Numbered from the stretch's first letter, positions 11,320 to 24,428 are shown. The stretch is 64,000 bases of DNA from Prunus persica (GCF_000346465.2 NC_034012.1:14281119-14345118); one strand, 5' to 3'. Notes: generated by a model from the sequence alone, not told the origin. Translations and numbers: made by a program.

Positions 11320-12874
11320 TGATAAGTCCATAAATGAGGTTTTGTAAGAGAATTATATTTAAAAAGGGCTTATTACTTTCATTTTCTGATTTTCAGCTTT
11401 TCTGCGCTCTTAGAAGGTTGTTAAGGGAAAATCAACTTTTCGGAGGACTTTTGGTGCAAGGACAATTGGAGATGAAAGCTAACATCTTGAAGTTCGATCT
11501 GTGATTTTTCTAGAATTTTCCACCGAGCCAATTGGTACAGTATTACAAGTAAAGTTAGCCCACGTGCAGACAGGACAGTTTCGTACACATTACGTGAATA
11601 TGAAGAAACAGAAGCCTCTTCCCGAATTTTTCAAGTTACGTGCTATATATGGTTGGAAAGATAAGACATTTATATTTCTAAAATATATTTTTACTGATTT
11701 TTCTAGGAGGCCAAAGATCCCCAAATCGTGTGACAATTGGGCTGAGCTGTATTTCCCTATGGAGTTATGAATTGTGATTTTTACTTTCCTATTTGGATTC
11801 CTTGTTTACCAAGACTTCTTGGATGACTTTTCAGTCAATTTTAGGGTTTAGAACTCTGATATAAGTGATATAAAAGACGAGCCAAGGCCTGATACAAAGG
11901 ATTCACGTCCTAAAGAGATCAACCGCGCAAGAGGAGAAAGCTGCCAAAGAGTTCTTTCTTTTCCTTCATTCTTTTAATTTTCAGTTCTTATGTATTTATT
12001 TTTTAGTTCATCCAAGACCATGAGTAACTAATTTCTTGTTAGTTAGGGCTTAATCTTGAATCCCTAAACATGATTTCAATTTTATAAAAAAGTTTAATGG
12101 ATTTTTAGTTTCTACAAGCGTGATGATTTCGGTTTCTCTATGTTATGTGAAGTCTGATATTTTGTTTCTTTGAGTAGCTAACTTGGAAGCATGTATTGGA
12201 ATTAAATTGTTGTAGAACGTAGGTCAATTGCCATATTGAATGTGTTCTTGTTTGCAACGAATAACTGAGTTAAGAACTAGTTCTGAGAAATCGATTCTTG
12301 AATTCCTAATAACAAATGCCATGTTTTAGGGTTTTTGTGATACTCATATTCTCTTTGATCTTAATGAATTCTTGATTGTTAATTTGAGTAAATGCCATAC
12401 TAGATTTCAATTAAGAATACACGTATTGATGTAAATGCCATACACTTTACATACACTTAGAAGAGAATCATACAACTCGAGTCAAATGCCATGATCTTGT
12501 TGTGAGTGTCGTCATCATATGCTTGCTAGAAATTGATTATCTATTGTTGTCTATGGATTGATTGATTGTTTGGAGGTGGATAGTAAGTCCTAGCTATTGT
12601 TCTTGATTGATTTTAAACCAATTTCTCTTAAACTCTAATTTAAATTCTATTTTGTTTTCTTTTCCTTATTTTGTTTTATTCATAAAATCAAATCAAAACC
12701 CCCTTGGTATTGGTGTGTGTTTGGAAGTCCTTTGTTTTCATTTTCATTGCGTGACATTGATAAACATCTCTTTAGATCACAATCTCCGTGGGATCGACCC
12801 TTGCTTGCTTACTATACTATCATTTGATTTGTGCACTTGCAAAGTTTTAATATTGTTGTTAAAATTTACCAACA
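11320..12874 (+). repeat. Retro1 5' LTR
   Basis: Starts TGATAAGTCCATAAATG and ends TTACCAACA. It lacks about 28 bases present near the start of the 3' LTR (21173-21200) and differs from it at many scattered bases. This pair is clearly older than the Retro3 pair. Confidence 0.92.
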
Positions 12875-12880
12875 AGTTTT

Positions 12881-12899
12881 TGGCGCCGTTGCCGGGGAT
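12881..12899 (+). promoter_or_regulatory. Retro1 primer binding site (tRNA-Asp)
   Basis: TGGCGCCGTTGCCGGGGAT is the complement of the plant tRNA-Asp(GTC) 3' end. It lies six bases after the 5' LTR, as expected for priming minus-strand DNA. Confidence 0.9.
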
Positions 12900-13051
12900 T
12901 GTCAAGCTAATTGAGTTTTGTTTTCAATTTCAGGTATATGCTGGGTCGTCGTTCGTAGAGTCACGAGCTTATACCATATGACCTTGAACTAGAGAACACA
13001 CTTCGTTATCTCCATCGAGATAAAAATAAGCAAGATACACTTCTAATCAAG

Positions 13052-16000
13052 ATGGGAGACAAGTTGGAACTCAACAACCTCACCCGACCTTTGAAGGATT
13101 TCACAGTTCCTAAAGCATTGAACTAGCAATCTTGTATTGCGTATCCAGCCATTACAACCACCTTTGAGATCAAGAGTGGCACCATTCACCTTTTGCCGCA
13201 ATTCTATGGCAAGGCTGGGGATGATCCTCACATACATATGAAGGATTTCTTTGCCGTGTGCGCGACTATGCACAATGGAGGGATTAGTGATAAGGCAATC
13301 AGATTGCGTTTATTTCCATTCCCACTCAAGGAACGAGCCAATGAGTGGCTCTATTCTTTACCTAGTGCATCTGTCACCACATGGACATCATTGGCTTCCA
13401 AGTTCCTTGCAAAGTTCTTTCCAGCTCAAAAGACAAACCATATTAGGAAGGAGATCATGGGAGTGCAGCAACTAGATGGAGAATCATTTCATGAGTATTG
13501 GGATCGGTTTCAGAGACTCCTAGCTTCGTGCCCTCATCACCAAATTGAAGATTGGCTACTTATGCAATACTTTTATGAGGGATTACTTGATTCGGAGAGG
13601 ATGATGGTTGATGCTACTAGTGGAGGAGGTTTGATGAATAAGAGTGCTACTCAAGCCAAGGAGATGTTTGAGAACATTGTAGCAACTCTCAACAGTTTAA
13701 TTACCGGAGAGCTCCCCAAAAGAAAGCAGGTGTTTATGAGGTAAGTGCTAGTGATATTGGTCCTCAAATAGCTAATTTGACTAACCCTTGTTAAGCAGTT
13801 AATCCCTTAAGCACAAGTGTGTGCCGTGTGTGCTAATCCTGGACATCCTACGGAGTCTTGTCCAAGTTTGTATGGTGATGGAGAAGAGATGGCTCAAGCA
13901 CACTATATGCAGCAACAAAAGCCAAGAAACGATCCATTTTCTAACACTATAATCCGGGATGGTGGCAACACCCTAACTTTGGATGGAAGAACAACCAAAA
14001 TGTGCAAACAGCCCCAGTTCAACAAAATCAGTTTGTTCCTCAACAAAATGCACCTGCACCACCTCATGGGCAAGGTAAGTCTTTAGAAGAGTTAATTAAT
14101 TCTTTGGCATTAAGCACTCAGGGTTTTATGCAGGAAACAAGGCAAACACAGGCACAAATGTCTACAACAATCAAGAGCCTTGAAAACCAAGTTGGACAAA
14201 TTGCAGCCTCCTTGAGTCAAAGAGAGCAAGGAAAGTTTCCAAGCCAAGTAATTCCAAATCCTAATGGAGGCCATGAAACCGCAAATGCGATTACTCTTCA
14301 AAGTGGAAAAAAGGTGGAAAAGGATGACAATGAGGAGAGAAATTCAACCAAAATAGTGGCTGCCCCCTCTCCCAAGCTTACGGTTCCAAGTGACAACTCT
14401 AAGGTAAGTTCTCTTGTGAATCATTCAATTACTTCAAAGGTTCCTTTTCCTCGTAGGCTTTTAAATTCAAAAAAGGAGCAAGTTTCAAAGGATATCCTAG
14501 AGACTTTCCGAAAAGTGCAAGTGAACATTCCCTTGCTCGATGCAATCCAACAAATTCCAAGCTATGCAAAATTCCTCAAAGAACTTTGTACAAATAAGAG
14601 GACGTTCAAGGAGCATAAACCGTGGCCTTAAGTGAAGAAGTCTCCGCCGTGCTATTGCGTAAATTACCTCCTAAACTAAAGGATCTAGGGAGTTTTACTA
14701 TACCTTGTCTCATTGGAAATCAAAGGTTTGAACATGCTTTATTAGACTTAGGTGCTTCAATTAATTTGATGCCTTTTTCTGTTTTTGAATCTTTAAATTA
14801 GGTGAGCTTAAGAAGACTTCCATCAGCATACAATTGGCTGATCGATCAATCAAGTATCCTAAGGGAGTGTTGGAAGACGTTTTGGTCAAGGTGAATGAGC
14901 TAATTTTTCCAGCTGACTTTCTAGTGCTCGAGATGGAGGAAGTTCCTATTCCTGGAAAAGACCTTCCATTGATTCTAGGATGTCCATTCATGAGAACAGC
15001 AAGGACAAAAATTGATGTGTATGAAGGCACTCTCACAATGGCATTCGATGAGGAAATCGTTGAGTTTAAGGTCTTTGATGCTTTAAAATATCCTAATGAT
15101 GATCATGCTTATTTTTCCATGGATGTACTTGAGCAAATGGTACAAGAAACATTTAATGCATCACAAGGAGAGACACCATTGGAGAGGGCACTCATCCAAA
15201 GCCCCAAAACTGTGAATAAAGAAGGGAACACAGCTGTACTTGAAGTTGTGAATATGCTTGAGGCCTTGCCTCCCCAAAGAGGTAAGTTTAACTCTATTTT
15301 TGAGCCTCCTCCATTATCTACTAATAAGCTTGTTCCCTCTATTGTGAAGGCACCACAGGTTGAGCTAAAACCCCTTCCAGAGAACTTGAAATATGCATAT
15401 TTAGGTGATGAAAAGACGCTGCCTGTGATCATTGCTTCTAATTTGAGTGCATCCGAAGAAGACAAACTAATTCGAGTTCTAAGGGAGCACAAGACTGCCC
15501 TAGGTTGGACCATTGCAGACATCAGAGGAATAAGCCCTACAAAGTGCATGCATAGGATCTTTTTGGAAGGAGAATCGAAAGCTACAAGGGAAGCCCAAAA
15601 GAGGCTGAATCAGGTGATGAAAGAAGTAGTTAAGAAAGAAGTTAGCTTTTGAACGTGGGAATTATAGACCCCATTTCGGATAGCAAGTGGGTGAGTCCCG
15701 TCCAAGTTGTTCCCAAGAAATCCAGAATTACCGTTGTGAAGAATGAAGACAATGAGTTGGTGCCTCAAAGAATTCAAACGAGTTGGAGAGTATGCATAGA
15801 TTATAGAAAGCTCAATCCCACGACACGTAAGGATCACTTTCCGTTACCATTTATTGATCAAATGCTTGAGCGTCTTGTAGGTCATAGTCATTATTGCTTC
15901 TTGGATGGATACTCCGGATACAATCAAATTGCCATAGCTCCGAAAGATAAAGAAAAGACCACCTTCACCTGTCCATTTGGTACGTTTGCTTATAGGCGTA

Positions 16001-18268
16001 TGCCTTTTGGTTTATGTAACGCACCTACCACTTTTCAACGTTGCATGATGTCCATTTTTTCTGATATGGTAGAGGAGATAATAGAGGTATTTATGGATGA
16101 TTTTTCAGTTTTTGGTGATTCATTTGATATTTGTCTTCACTACCTCTCTTTAGTGTTGAAAAGGTGTCAGGAATGCAATTTAGTGCTCAATTGGGAGAAG
16201 TGCCACTTCATGGTACAGCAGAGTATTGTATTAGGTCACATTATCTCTTGTAGGGGAATTGAAGTGGACAAGGCAAAAATCGACATTGTGAGAAGCTTGC
16301 TGCCCCCCAAAACCGTTAAGGAGATTCGGTCATTCCTAGGACATGCAGGGTTCTATAGGCGTTTCATCATGGACTTTTCAAAAATATCAAGGCCCCTATG
16401 TCGATTGCTTGGCAAAGATGTGGAATTCGAGTTTAATGAAGAGTGCTTGGTTGCATTTAACAAGCTTAAGGAGCTTTTGACGTCTGCTCCTATCATGCAG
16501 CCTCCAGATTGGAATTTTCCCTTCGAGTTGATGTGTGACGCCTCGGATTATGCAGTAGGGGCTGTGCTTGGACAAAGAGTGCACAACGTACCACATGCCA
16601 TCTATTATGCCTCCCGGACTTCGAATGATGCTCAGTTGAATTACTAAACTACAGAAAATGGGTTGCTTGCTGTTATTTTTGCTTTAGAGAAATTTAGATC
16701 ATATCTTATTGGCACTAAAGTAATTGTATTCTCTGATCATGCAGCGCTTAGGTACCTCCGCCAAAAGAAGGACGCCAAGCCCCGACTGATTAGGTGGACT
16801 CTCTTGCTTCAAGAATTTGATTTGGTGATTAGAGACAAGAAAGGGAGTGAAAACGTGGTGGCTGACCATTTGAGTAGGCTGGCGCAAGGATCCAATGAAG
16901 AAGAGGACGTGCTTCCTCTACGTGAAAGTTTCCCCGATGAGCAACTTTTCACCCTCGAAGCCAAGGACCCTTGGTACGCTGACATTATCAATTATAAAGC
17001 TTCAAAACTGATTCCGAAGGATCTCACTCGCGCTCAAAAGGATAAGCTTGTAAAAACAAGTAGGTATTATGTTTGGGATGATCCATACTTATGGAAATAT
17101 TGTCCAGATCAGATTGTTAGAAGGTGCGTGTCTGAATCTGAATTTAATTCTATACTTACCTTTTGTCATTCATCTGCATGTGGTGGACATTTTGGTACTA
17201 AGAAAACAACCCTTAAAGTATTGCAATGTGGTTTTTATTGGCCTAGCTTGTTCAAAGATGCATATACTTATTGTTCCAGATGTGATAGATGTCAAAGAAC
17301 CGGTAACATTAGCTCTAGGAATCAAATGCCTTTAACGCCTATCCTTATTGTTGAAATATTTCATGTGTGGGGCATTGATTTTATGGGACCATTCCCTTCC
17401 TCTTATGGCTTTATTTACATTCTCCTTGCTGTTGACTATGTCTCTAAATGGATGGAATCAATTCCTACCCGGACTAATGATTCAAAAGTTGTTTTGAGTT
17501 TTGTGAAGGACAACATCTTTTCTAGGTTTGGAACACCAAGAGCCATTATCAGCACTGGAGGCACTCACTTTTGCAATAGGTCATTTGAGGCACTTTTAAA
17601 GCGGTATGGAATTACACATAGTGTCTCGACACCTTATCATCCCCAAACAAGTGGACAAGTGGAGATTAGTAACCGAGAAATCAAGCAAATCTTGGAGAAA
17701 ACCGTGAGCCCTACGAGAAAGGATTGGAGTTTGAGACTTAATGAAGCATTGTGGGCATATAGGACAGCTTACAAAACCCCCATTGGTATGTCTACTTTTC
17801 ATTTGGTTTATGGTAAAGCATGTCACCTTCCGGTTGAACTTGAACATAGAGCATTTTGGGCAATCAAGAAATTCAATTTTGATATGAAAGAGGCTGGAGA
17901 TGTACGGCGACTCCAAGTGAATGAATTGGATGAGATGAGGAATGATGCCTATGAGAGTGCACGGATTTATAAGGAAAAGACGAAGGCATTTCATGACAAA
18001 GCCATTCAAAGGAAGACCTTTGAAATAGGGCAGAAAGTCTTGCTCTTCAATTCACGCCTCCGGCTATTCCCAGGTAAGTTACGTTCTAGATGGTACGGTC
18101 CTTTTGTTGTTACTAATGTTTTCCCTCACGGTGCAGTTGAGATTCAAAATGACAAGACGGGAAACATATTCAAAGTGAACGGACATCGCTTGAAGCCATA
18201 CTATGAATCTTTTGAGCTTGGAAAAGAGAGCATGCACGTGGATGCACCACCCCCATCTATTAATTAAT
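13052..18268 (+). pseudogene. Retro1 gag-pol, degraded
   Basis: The ATG at 13052 follows the leader. An in-frame TAG at 13124 is followed by the gag core (13193-13741), then a frameshift near 13720. A CCHC knuckle (CAVC..GH..SC) lies near 13820-13870. A frameshift near 14620 precedes the protease (LLDLGASINLMP, near 14750). A frameshift near 15643 precedes RT (15649-16640, FMDDF at about 16092). TAA at 16645 splits RT from RNase H. The last frame (16663-18267) holds RNase H ([10 protein letters not shown]), the integrase HHCC finger and the integrase core ([10 protein letters not shown]). The second catalytic Asp of the core is Thr (IISTGGTHF). The element could not complete its own cycle. 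Confidence 0.9.
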
Positions 18269-21117
18269 CATCTAAAGAACAGCGTCTAGCTCACGACTAT
18301 TAAGAAGTGCTTCTTGGGAGGCAACCCAAGCATTCTTAACTTTTGTTTTCGTTTTTATTTTTAGTTTATGTGTGATTTCTCATAAATTTTCATATTTTTG
18401 TTTTTGTTATGTTTTGCGTCATCAAATTTTGGTTTTTGTGTTCCAAAGATAAATTTTCGCATTTTTATAGCCCTAGGGTGTTTGCAGCATGTTTCAAATG
18501 TGTTACAGATTTTTTTTGGTCATTGGCTGAGTTTAGATACCAGAAAACAGAAAAATAGCTTTTATGTTCTTAGTTTGGTCAAAACTAGAATTTCTGCCTA
18601 ATTTATTTTTTGCTGTTTTTCAGGTCAATCTGATGCCACCAACATGTTTAGAATGGTTATTCTGATGATTTGGACCAGGTTTGGGGGGTCTCCAGTGGCC
18701 TACATTATGTTTTAGGACGAATTGAAGCTCAAAAAAGGACCTAAAACACAAAAAAAGGCAGCTGTTGTTTTGCCTAGAGGTTGAAGATTTTTCGTCACCA
18801 AAGAGGTTTTAGCGACGGTGCTCATCAGATTTTTCGTCAACAAAGAGGTTTTAGCAGCGGTGTTCATCAGATTTTTCATCGCTAAAAAAGTCAAATTTCC
18901 AGATTTTCATGATTACATATCCAGCTCAATTTCGTTCCAATTTCATCGCATTCCGAGACTTTAAGTAGCTATTACGGGTCCGTTGGCATTCAAAGACACA
19001 AGTTGTGGGTGTTTGAGTTTGTCTCATAATCTATCCTCACTCATTTCAACATATTCTACGCTTTGCTCATCCATACATCTACACAAACCCGGGAAGTTCT
19101 CACACACACTCTCTCTCTCTCTCTCTTTAAATGAATTTGCATGACTTATTTTTCCTTGTTTTTAACATTGTGGACAATGTTTGTTTTAAATTGTGGGTGA
19201 TTGAGTTCTTTGGTTTCATAATGTATGCTGCAGCAGTCCTTTGTCTTTGTTTCAAATTCTGTCCTTGTCCGCTGCTGTTTTTGTATTTTGGCCCACGCTA
19301 CGTTCGTTGTTTTTTCGATCTGAATCCAACCATATGAAGAACGTGAACTTTGGCCAAGTATTGTGTGAGATACATGTCATTCTTTGCACCTGGGTCAGAA
19401 CTGCAGCTTTGTTTATTGATTTTCAATCCCTTTCAACTTTTGGTTTTTATTTAATTAGTTTTTATTCTATTGTTTTGTTTTGTTTTCAGTTTTTGTTTCT
19501 TTTAAAAAATAAAATAAAATAAAAAATCAGAAAAATGTCATAAGAACCTAAAAATATTTTCTTTAACTTTGAGTCTAGTTTTTATTTGTTTGTAGTAGTC
19601 ACTTCCCAATTCTATGATGAGATTGAATTTTATTGACAATTAACTTGCAAGGAATTGTGAGCATGACATTAATTCTTTACATTATCCTTGTGTTAGCCTT
19701 AGTTTTGTGATTCAACTTGGTAAATATTTTTGCACATAGCCATATTAATATGATTTTCGATTGGAGTTCATGTGATTTAAATTCCCAAATAAGGCTAGTG
19801 TAGACTTATATAACCCTTATTATGTGAGCTTTTGAGCCTATACCTTTCTTCCCTGAGTGTTATATACTATTCTATAATTTTCATGGTTACAAGTCATTGT
19901 GATCTCATTATTCTTTGTTTTGGTCAAGTACTTGAGGATGTTTAAATTATTTGCTAGAACTACTTTCATTATCTATTTGAGACATATTTCATGAACCACA
20001 TGGATCCTAGGAAGTGATATAGGCCTTGTTTCCTTCGTTTGAGCCTTTCCAGCCAACCCATATCAATTTTATCCCTAGTCAGCCCCTTGTGCCTTTTATG
20101 TAAGCCTTTATCGTTCTTTACCCAATTCTCCTCACCTTAACCTTTGGTATATTTGTCCTACACCATTCTAAGGAACTTTGTAGAGCACTTTCATGGTTAA
20201 GGGAGAATTGCACAAATTGTTCAATCATGTGTATATGATACTGTTTCAAAGAAAGAAAAAAAAAGAAGAAAAAAAAAAAGAGTCTGATTCCGAAGCCTTT
20301 TCAACTCGAGTTTTTAAGCCCAAGGAGTGCTTTACACTTAATACCCTAAAGCTATCTAGCTTGGGAGTTATTGGCCTAACACTTGTTACATGGGTTGATT
20401 AGAAAGCTAATGGAGTTAGAAAAAAAAATGTGAAAAAAAATAAAAAAATAAAAAAATTTAAGATAGTATCAAGATGAAATTGTGTGCTAAAGTGCAAGAT
20501 GTTATAATTTCATGGAAAGCTTTACTTAGCCCTTAGACTTCGTTTGTTCATCCATATCTTTTTCTTGTTTCACCCATCACCCTAAGCCCATTTCAACCTT
20601 AGTGAAAGTCCTACTTGATCCAAGGAGAAGTGTGGTTCCTCACATGTGGAGAATAGGTGTGGAAGGACTATGGTCGGATGGTTTAAATGTTTTCAAGTAT
20701 GGAATATCTTTCCATGAGATCTTTTATTCATGTCCTGTGCTTTTATTTCAATTATGTGAGTACATCCTATTGCTTTGATTCTTCTCACATATATGAGTGA
20801 CACTACGTTGTCAAATTTCAAGTGCTTTCATTGTTGTGAACATCCTTGGTGAGAATTGAAGTTAAAGCTTGTTCTTATTTGGTTATTTAACTTTTGTGAA
20901 GCATAAGTCGTGGTTATATTAATGTTGGCTATTTCACACACGACACTCCAAGTTGTTCAATTAAAGTTTGGTTAACACTTTGATAATGTCTTGAGTTAAT
21001 GTTGCTTAGTTCTTGGAAGTTAGTTAACCGTTGGTAATTATCTCTGAGATCAATATTGGGAATTTAGATGTTTGTTTGTTTTGAGTCTTTGTTCTTTTGT
21101 TTTTATTTTCCGTTTTG
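18269..21117 (+). other. Retro1 3' non-coding region
   Basis: About 2.85 kb between pol and the polypurine tract with no ORF above 100 residues. It opens with a hairpin-forming CTTGGGAGGCAACCCAAG at 18313-18330, shared with Retro2, and includes a (TC)n run near 19105 and A-rich stretches near 20250 and 20430. Athila elements often carry an env-like gene here; I see no trace of one. Confidence 0.7.
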
Positions 21118-21155
21118 TTTTGCTCGAGGACTAGCAAAATCTAAGTTGTGGGTTT
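21118..21155 (+). promoter_or_regulatory. Retro1 pre-PPT hairpin and polypurine tract
   Basis: TTTTGCT and AGCAAAA pair around CGAGGACT (21118-21139). A purine-rich tract (AAGTTGTGGG) follows, directly before the 3' LTR. Retro2 has the same block at 52616-52655. Confidence 0.75.
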
Positions 21156-22738
21156 TGATAAGTCCATAAATGTACTCATTTATGTAATCTTTTTACTTAG
21201 GTTTTGTAAGAAAATTAGATTTAAAAAGGGCTTATTACTTTACTTTTCTGATTTTCAGCTTTTCTGCGCTCTTAGAAGATTTTTAAGGGAAAATCAACTT
21301 TTCGGAGGAATTTTGGTGCAAGGACAATTGGAGATGAAAGATAACATCTTGAAGTTCGATCTGTGATTTTTCTAGAATTTTTCACCTAGCCAATTGGTAC
21401 AGTATTACAAGTAAAGTTAGCCCACGTGCAGACATGACAGTTTTGTACACGTTACGTGAATATGAAGAAACGGAAGCCTTCCCGAATTTTTCAAGTTACG
21501 TGCTATATATAGTTGGAAAGATAAGACATTTATCTTTCTAAAATATATTTTTAATGATTTTTCTAGAAGGCCGAAGATCCCCAAATAATGTGACAATTGG
21601 GCTGAGCTGTATTTCCCTATGGAGTTAGAAATTGTGATTTTTACTTTCCTATTTGGATTCCTTGTTTACCAAGACTTCTTGGACGAATTTTCAGTCAATT
21701 TTAGGGTTTAGAACTCTGATATAAGTGATATAAAAGACGAGCCAAGGCCTGATACAAAGGATTCACGTCCTAAAGAGATCAACCGCGCAAGAGGAGAAAG
21801 CTGCCAACGAGTTCTTTCTTTTCCTTCATTCTTTTAATTTTCAGTTCTTATGTATTTATTTTTTAGTTCATCCAAGACCATGAGTAACTAATTTCTTGTT
21901 AGTTTGGGCTTAATATTGAAGCCCTAAACATGATTTCAATTTTATAAACAAGTTTAATGGATTTTTAATTTCTACAAGCGTGATGATTTCGGTTTCTCTA
22001 TGTTATGTGAAGTCTGATATTTTGTTTCTTTGAATAGCTAACTTGGAAGCATGTATTGAAATTAAATTGTTGTAGAACATAGGTCAATTACTATATTGAA
22101 TGTGTTCTTGTTTGCAACGAATAACTGGGTTAAGAACTAGTTATGAGAAATCGATTCTTGAATTCCTAATAACAAATGCCATGTTTTAGGGTTTTTGTGA
22201 CACTCATATTCTCTTTGATCTTAATGGATTCTTGATTGTTAATTTGAGTAAATGCCATACTAGATTTCAATAAAGAATACACGTATTGATGTAAATGCCA
22301 TACACTTTACATACACTTAAGAGAGAATCATACAACTCGAGTCAAATGCCATGATCTTGTTGTGAGTGTCGTCATCATATGCTTGCTAGAAATTGATTAT
22401 CTATTGTTGTCTATGGATTGATTGATTGATTGTTTGGAGGTGGATAGTAAGTCCTAGCTATTGTTCTTGATTGTTTTTAAACCAATTTCTCTTAAACTCT
22501 AATTTAAATTATGTTTTCTTTTCTTTTCCTTATTTTGTTTTATTCACAAAATCAAATCAAAACCCCCTTGGTATTGGTGTGTGTTTGGAAGTCCTTTGTT
22601 TTGATTTTCATTGTGTGACATTGATAAACATCTCTTTAGATCACAATCTCCGTGGGATCGACCCTTGCTTGCTTACTATACTATCATTTGATTTGTGCAC
22701 TTGCAAGGTTTTAATAGTGTTGTTAAAATTTACCAACA
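21156..22738 (+). repeat. Retro1 3' LTR
   Basis: TGATAAGTCC...ACCAACA, 1583 bases. It carries a 28-base segment near the start that the 5' LTR lacks. Followed by the duplicated GTCGT. Confidence 0.92.
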
Positions 22739-23065
22739 GTCGTCGCGCAAGTGTTTGGCGCCAAATAAAATAGCCCGCGGTTTTCTGGCAAACTTTACGC
22801 AACGATAACGGGTATGGTCGCGCTACGTGTTCTTTCGCGATGATATGTGTCGTCGTGCAAGTGTTTTTCTTCCTAACTTTGCGCGACGATCAAGTCTTTG
22901 GTCGCGCTAAGTTTTCTTGCGCGACGAACTTTTTGCTCGCGCAAGTTTTGAAATATAAAATTATTATCTGCTATAGTTTGTGCTACGAATGATTGTTTTC
23001 GTCGCGCAACTGTTTCTTATGCGACGAATTTATCGTCGTCGCGCAAATAGTAAAATGTAGTAGTG
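22739..23065. repeat. Right subterminal array and terminus of CACTA B
   Basis: Motifs of the TTGCGCGACGAA type continue from the other side of Retro1 to the terminus GTAAAATGTAGTAGTG. The first bases (GTCGT) are the Retro1 target duplication. Confidence 0.85.
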
Positions 23066-23525
23066 CACATAAAGTTCACTAAACAATCTTGTCTTCACCT
23101 TAGTTGTGTTGTTAAGAAAAACATGGCATCATCCCCCTAGACTTTTCTTCTTCTTGGCTTTATGTTTGCTCTTGTGATCCTCATCTCCTCTGAGGTCTCA
23201 GCTCGTGAGCTAGTGGAAACTGCTAGTCAAGTTGCTAGTGAGTTTCTAATCTTTTAACTGATCACATAACCCTATGCATGTCAACTGATATAATTCTTTT
23301 TACATGAAGGACGACTTATATATATTGATTACTATTATATCAGGGGGTAGACCCTATTTTAAACGCGGGTCAGGCACCAGATGCAGCCTTAATTCGTATT
23401 CTGTATGCTCAGCTAAATCGAGAGGGTATCACTTCCCGCCCCCCGCCTCGGGAGAGTATAGGCACCGCCAAGGCCACCATGAAAAACCAGGACCTGGTGT
23501 TGCTGAGACTGAAATTGGGAATTAA
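23066..23525 (+). pseudogene. Secreted peptide gene copy 2, inactivated
   Basis: The leader after CACTA B leads to an ATG at 23123, but codon 6 is TAG (23138-23140) where copy 1 has Lys. The rest of the signal-peptide exon (to 23237) is conserved. Exon 2 (about 23347-23525) still encodes a full tail with RCSLNSYSVC, GEYRH, HHEK and GVAETE, ending GN. The splice acceptor is altered: CAG is followed by extra Gs, and using it gives an in-frame stop. The promoter lies 16.6 kb away beyond CACTA B. Three separate lesions make a functional product unlikely. The tail is nearer to copy 3 than to copy 1 because it keeps the two cysteines. Confidence 0.85.
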
Positions 23526-23696
23526 ATAGATAATCCTTTTCCAGTGGATATTGCAGGTACTACGCGGTAATATAATAAGGGTTTGTTTTATCAATTATAA
23601 AGGCTAATGTAATGTATTGGTTGAGTTGTTAATAAAACTCTCAATCATAATTAATTAGGATTTTAAGGTTTATCTTTGTCCTAGTACTCATATCAT

Positions 23697-23879
23697 CAGT
23701 CCAGATCTCTTGGACCACAGGAGTCCAAGAGATTGTGGTCACCTACCGTTGAATATTAATCCAATGGTTAAAAAAAGTTTCTTAAAAGGAGTGCAAGAGT
23801 GAGTGAACCGTTGAATATACATCCAACGATGAGTGACTACAAATCTCTTGGACCCATGTAGTCCAAGAGATCAGGACTG
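23697..23879. mobile_element. MITE with hairpin-forming ends (Mutator-like duplication)
   Basis: A 183-bp element absent from the matching 3' flanks of copies 1 and 3. The ends CAGTCC(A/T)GATCTCTTGGAC are inverted repeats over about 45 bases. Each end is itself a hairpin: ATCTCTTGGAC and GTCCAAGAGAT pair around seven bases. Flanks are CTCATATCAT and CTCGTATCAT, a 10-base duplication with one mismatch, which suits a Mutator-like transposase. Confidence 0.8.
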
Positions 23880-24428
23880 CTCGTATCATACCATGTCTAA
23901 GAGATGTGGCTTTTTATCTTTATATATACGTTTGAAATCTATCCTAGCAATTTCTTTTTCCATAATTTTTGTATGAATGAAAATCTCTCCAAGAATAATT
24001 ATATGTGGATGGAAGTTTTAAAATTAATTCAAGCAAGCGTTTCATATCATAATGTATTAAAAATAAGTAATTTCGACTCATTTTCTTTACAATATGGATC
24101 TTTGAGAAACCGAATAAAATCTTGGAATTCATCTCAGCCAAATGGACCAACGTGACCAAAAAAAGAAAAAAAAGGACCCGCTCGACTTTCTTTGGCTCTA
24201 CTTGAACACTAGACTTGTGCAAAACGAATATCGACGAAGTTCTAGTCCAATTTTAATAGCCTCAGATTCCTGATGCCATCGCTCGTCTCTTTTTCATTGC
24301 TTCAGTCCCAAGTCCTAATCTCTTCCTCTACTTGGTAACCATTTTGTTTTCAGTGTTGAGTTTTTGTTTTGAAAATTTGTGGGAGCAAATATTTTAGTCT
24401 TCAATCAAAAGATGCTACGTGGACAAGA
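23880..24428. other. 3' flank of copy 2, no gene
   Basis: Continues the copy 2 flank and matches the copy 3 flank (28880-29259) for about 350 bases. After about 24240 the similarity ends. No ORF or transposon end is seen up to the solo LTR. Confidence 0.55.

Larger units (their letters stand above)
11320..22738 (+). mobile_element. Retro1: Ty3 LTR retrotransposon, Athila lineage
   Basis: TG...CA LTRs of 1555 and 1583 bases, a perfect 5-bp duplication, a tRNA-Asp primer site, one gag-pol region in the order gag, protease, RT, RNase H, integrase, and 2.9 kb of non-coding DNA before the polypurine tract. The gag sequence (LYSLPSASVTTW, FFPAQKTNHIRKEI, VDATSGGGLMNK), the DLGASINL protease motif and the FMDD form of the RT site point to Athila. 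No env-like ORF is seen. Coding is broken in several places, so it is not autonomous. Confidence 0.9.
6457..23065 (-). mobile_element. CACTA transposon B with nested Retro1
   Basis: The left end is CACTACTACAATTTAC at 6457 and the right end GTAAAATGTAGTAGTG at 23050-23065. They are flanked by the 3-bp duplication CAC (6454-6456 and 23066-23068), the CACTA hallmark. Removing the element restores a leader like those of copies 1 and 3. Removing Retro1 (11320-22738) leaves about 5.2 kb. It holds left and right subterminal arrays, a MITE and one minus-strand TNP2-like gene lacking its catalytic domain. No TNPA gene is present. This is a non-autonomous deletion derivative of an element like C. Strand is given for the TNP2-like gene. 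Confidence 0.93.

Noticed and set aside
18780..18890. TTTTTCGTC motifs in Retro1 resembling CACTA subterminal repeats
   Set aside because: They lack the GCGCGACG core and form a separate local repeat (AAGAGGTTTTAGCGACGG).
18269..21155. Possible env-like gene after Retro1 pol
   Set aside because: No ORF of useful length, signal peptide or membrane segment is present.
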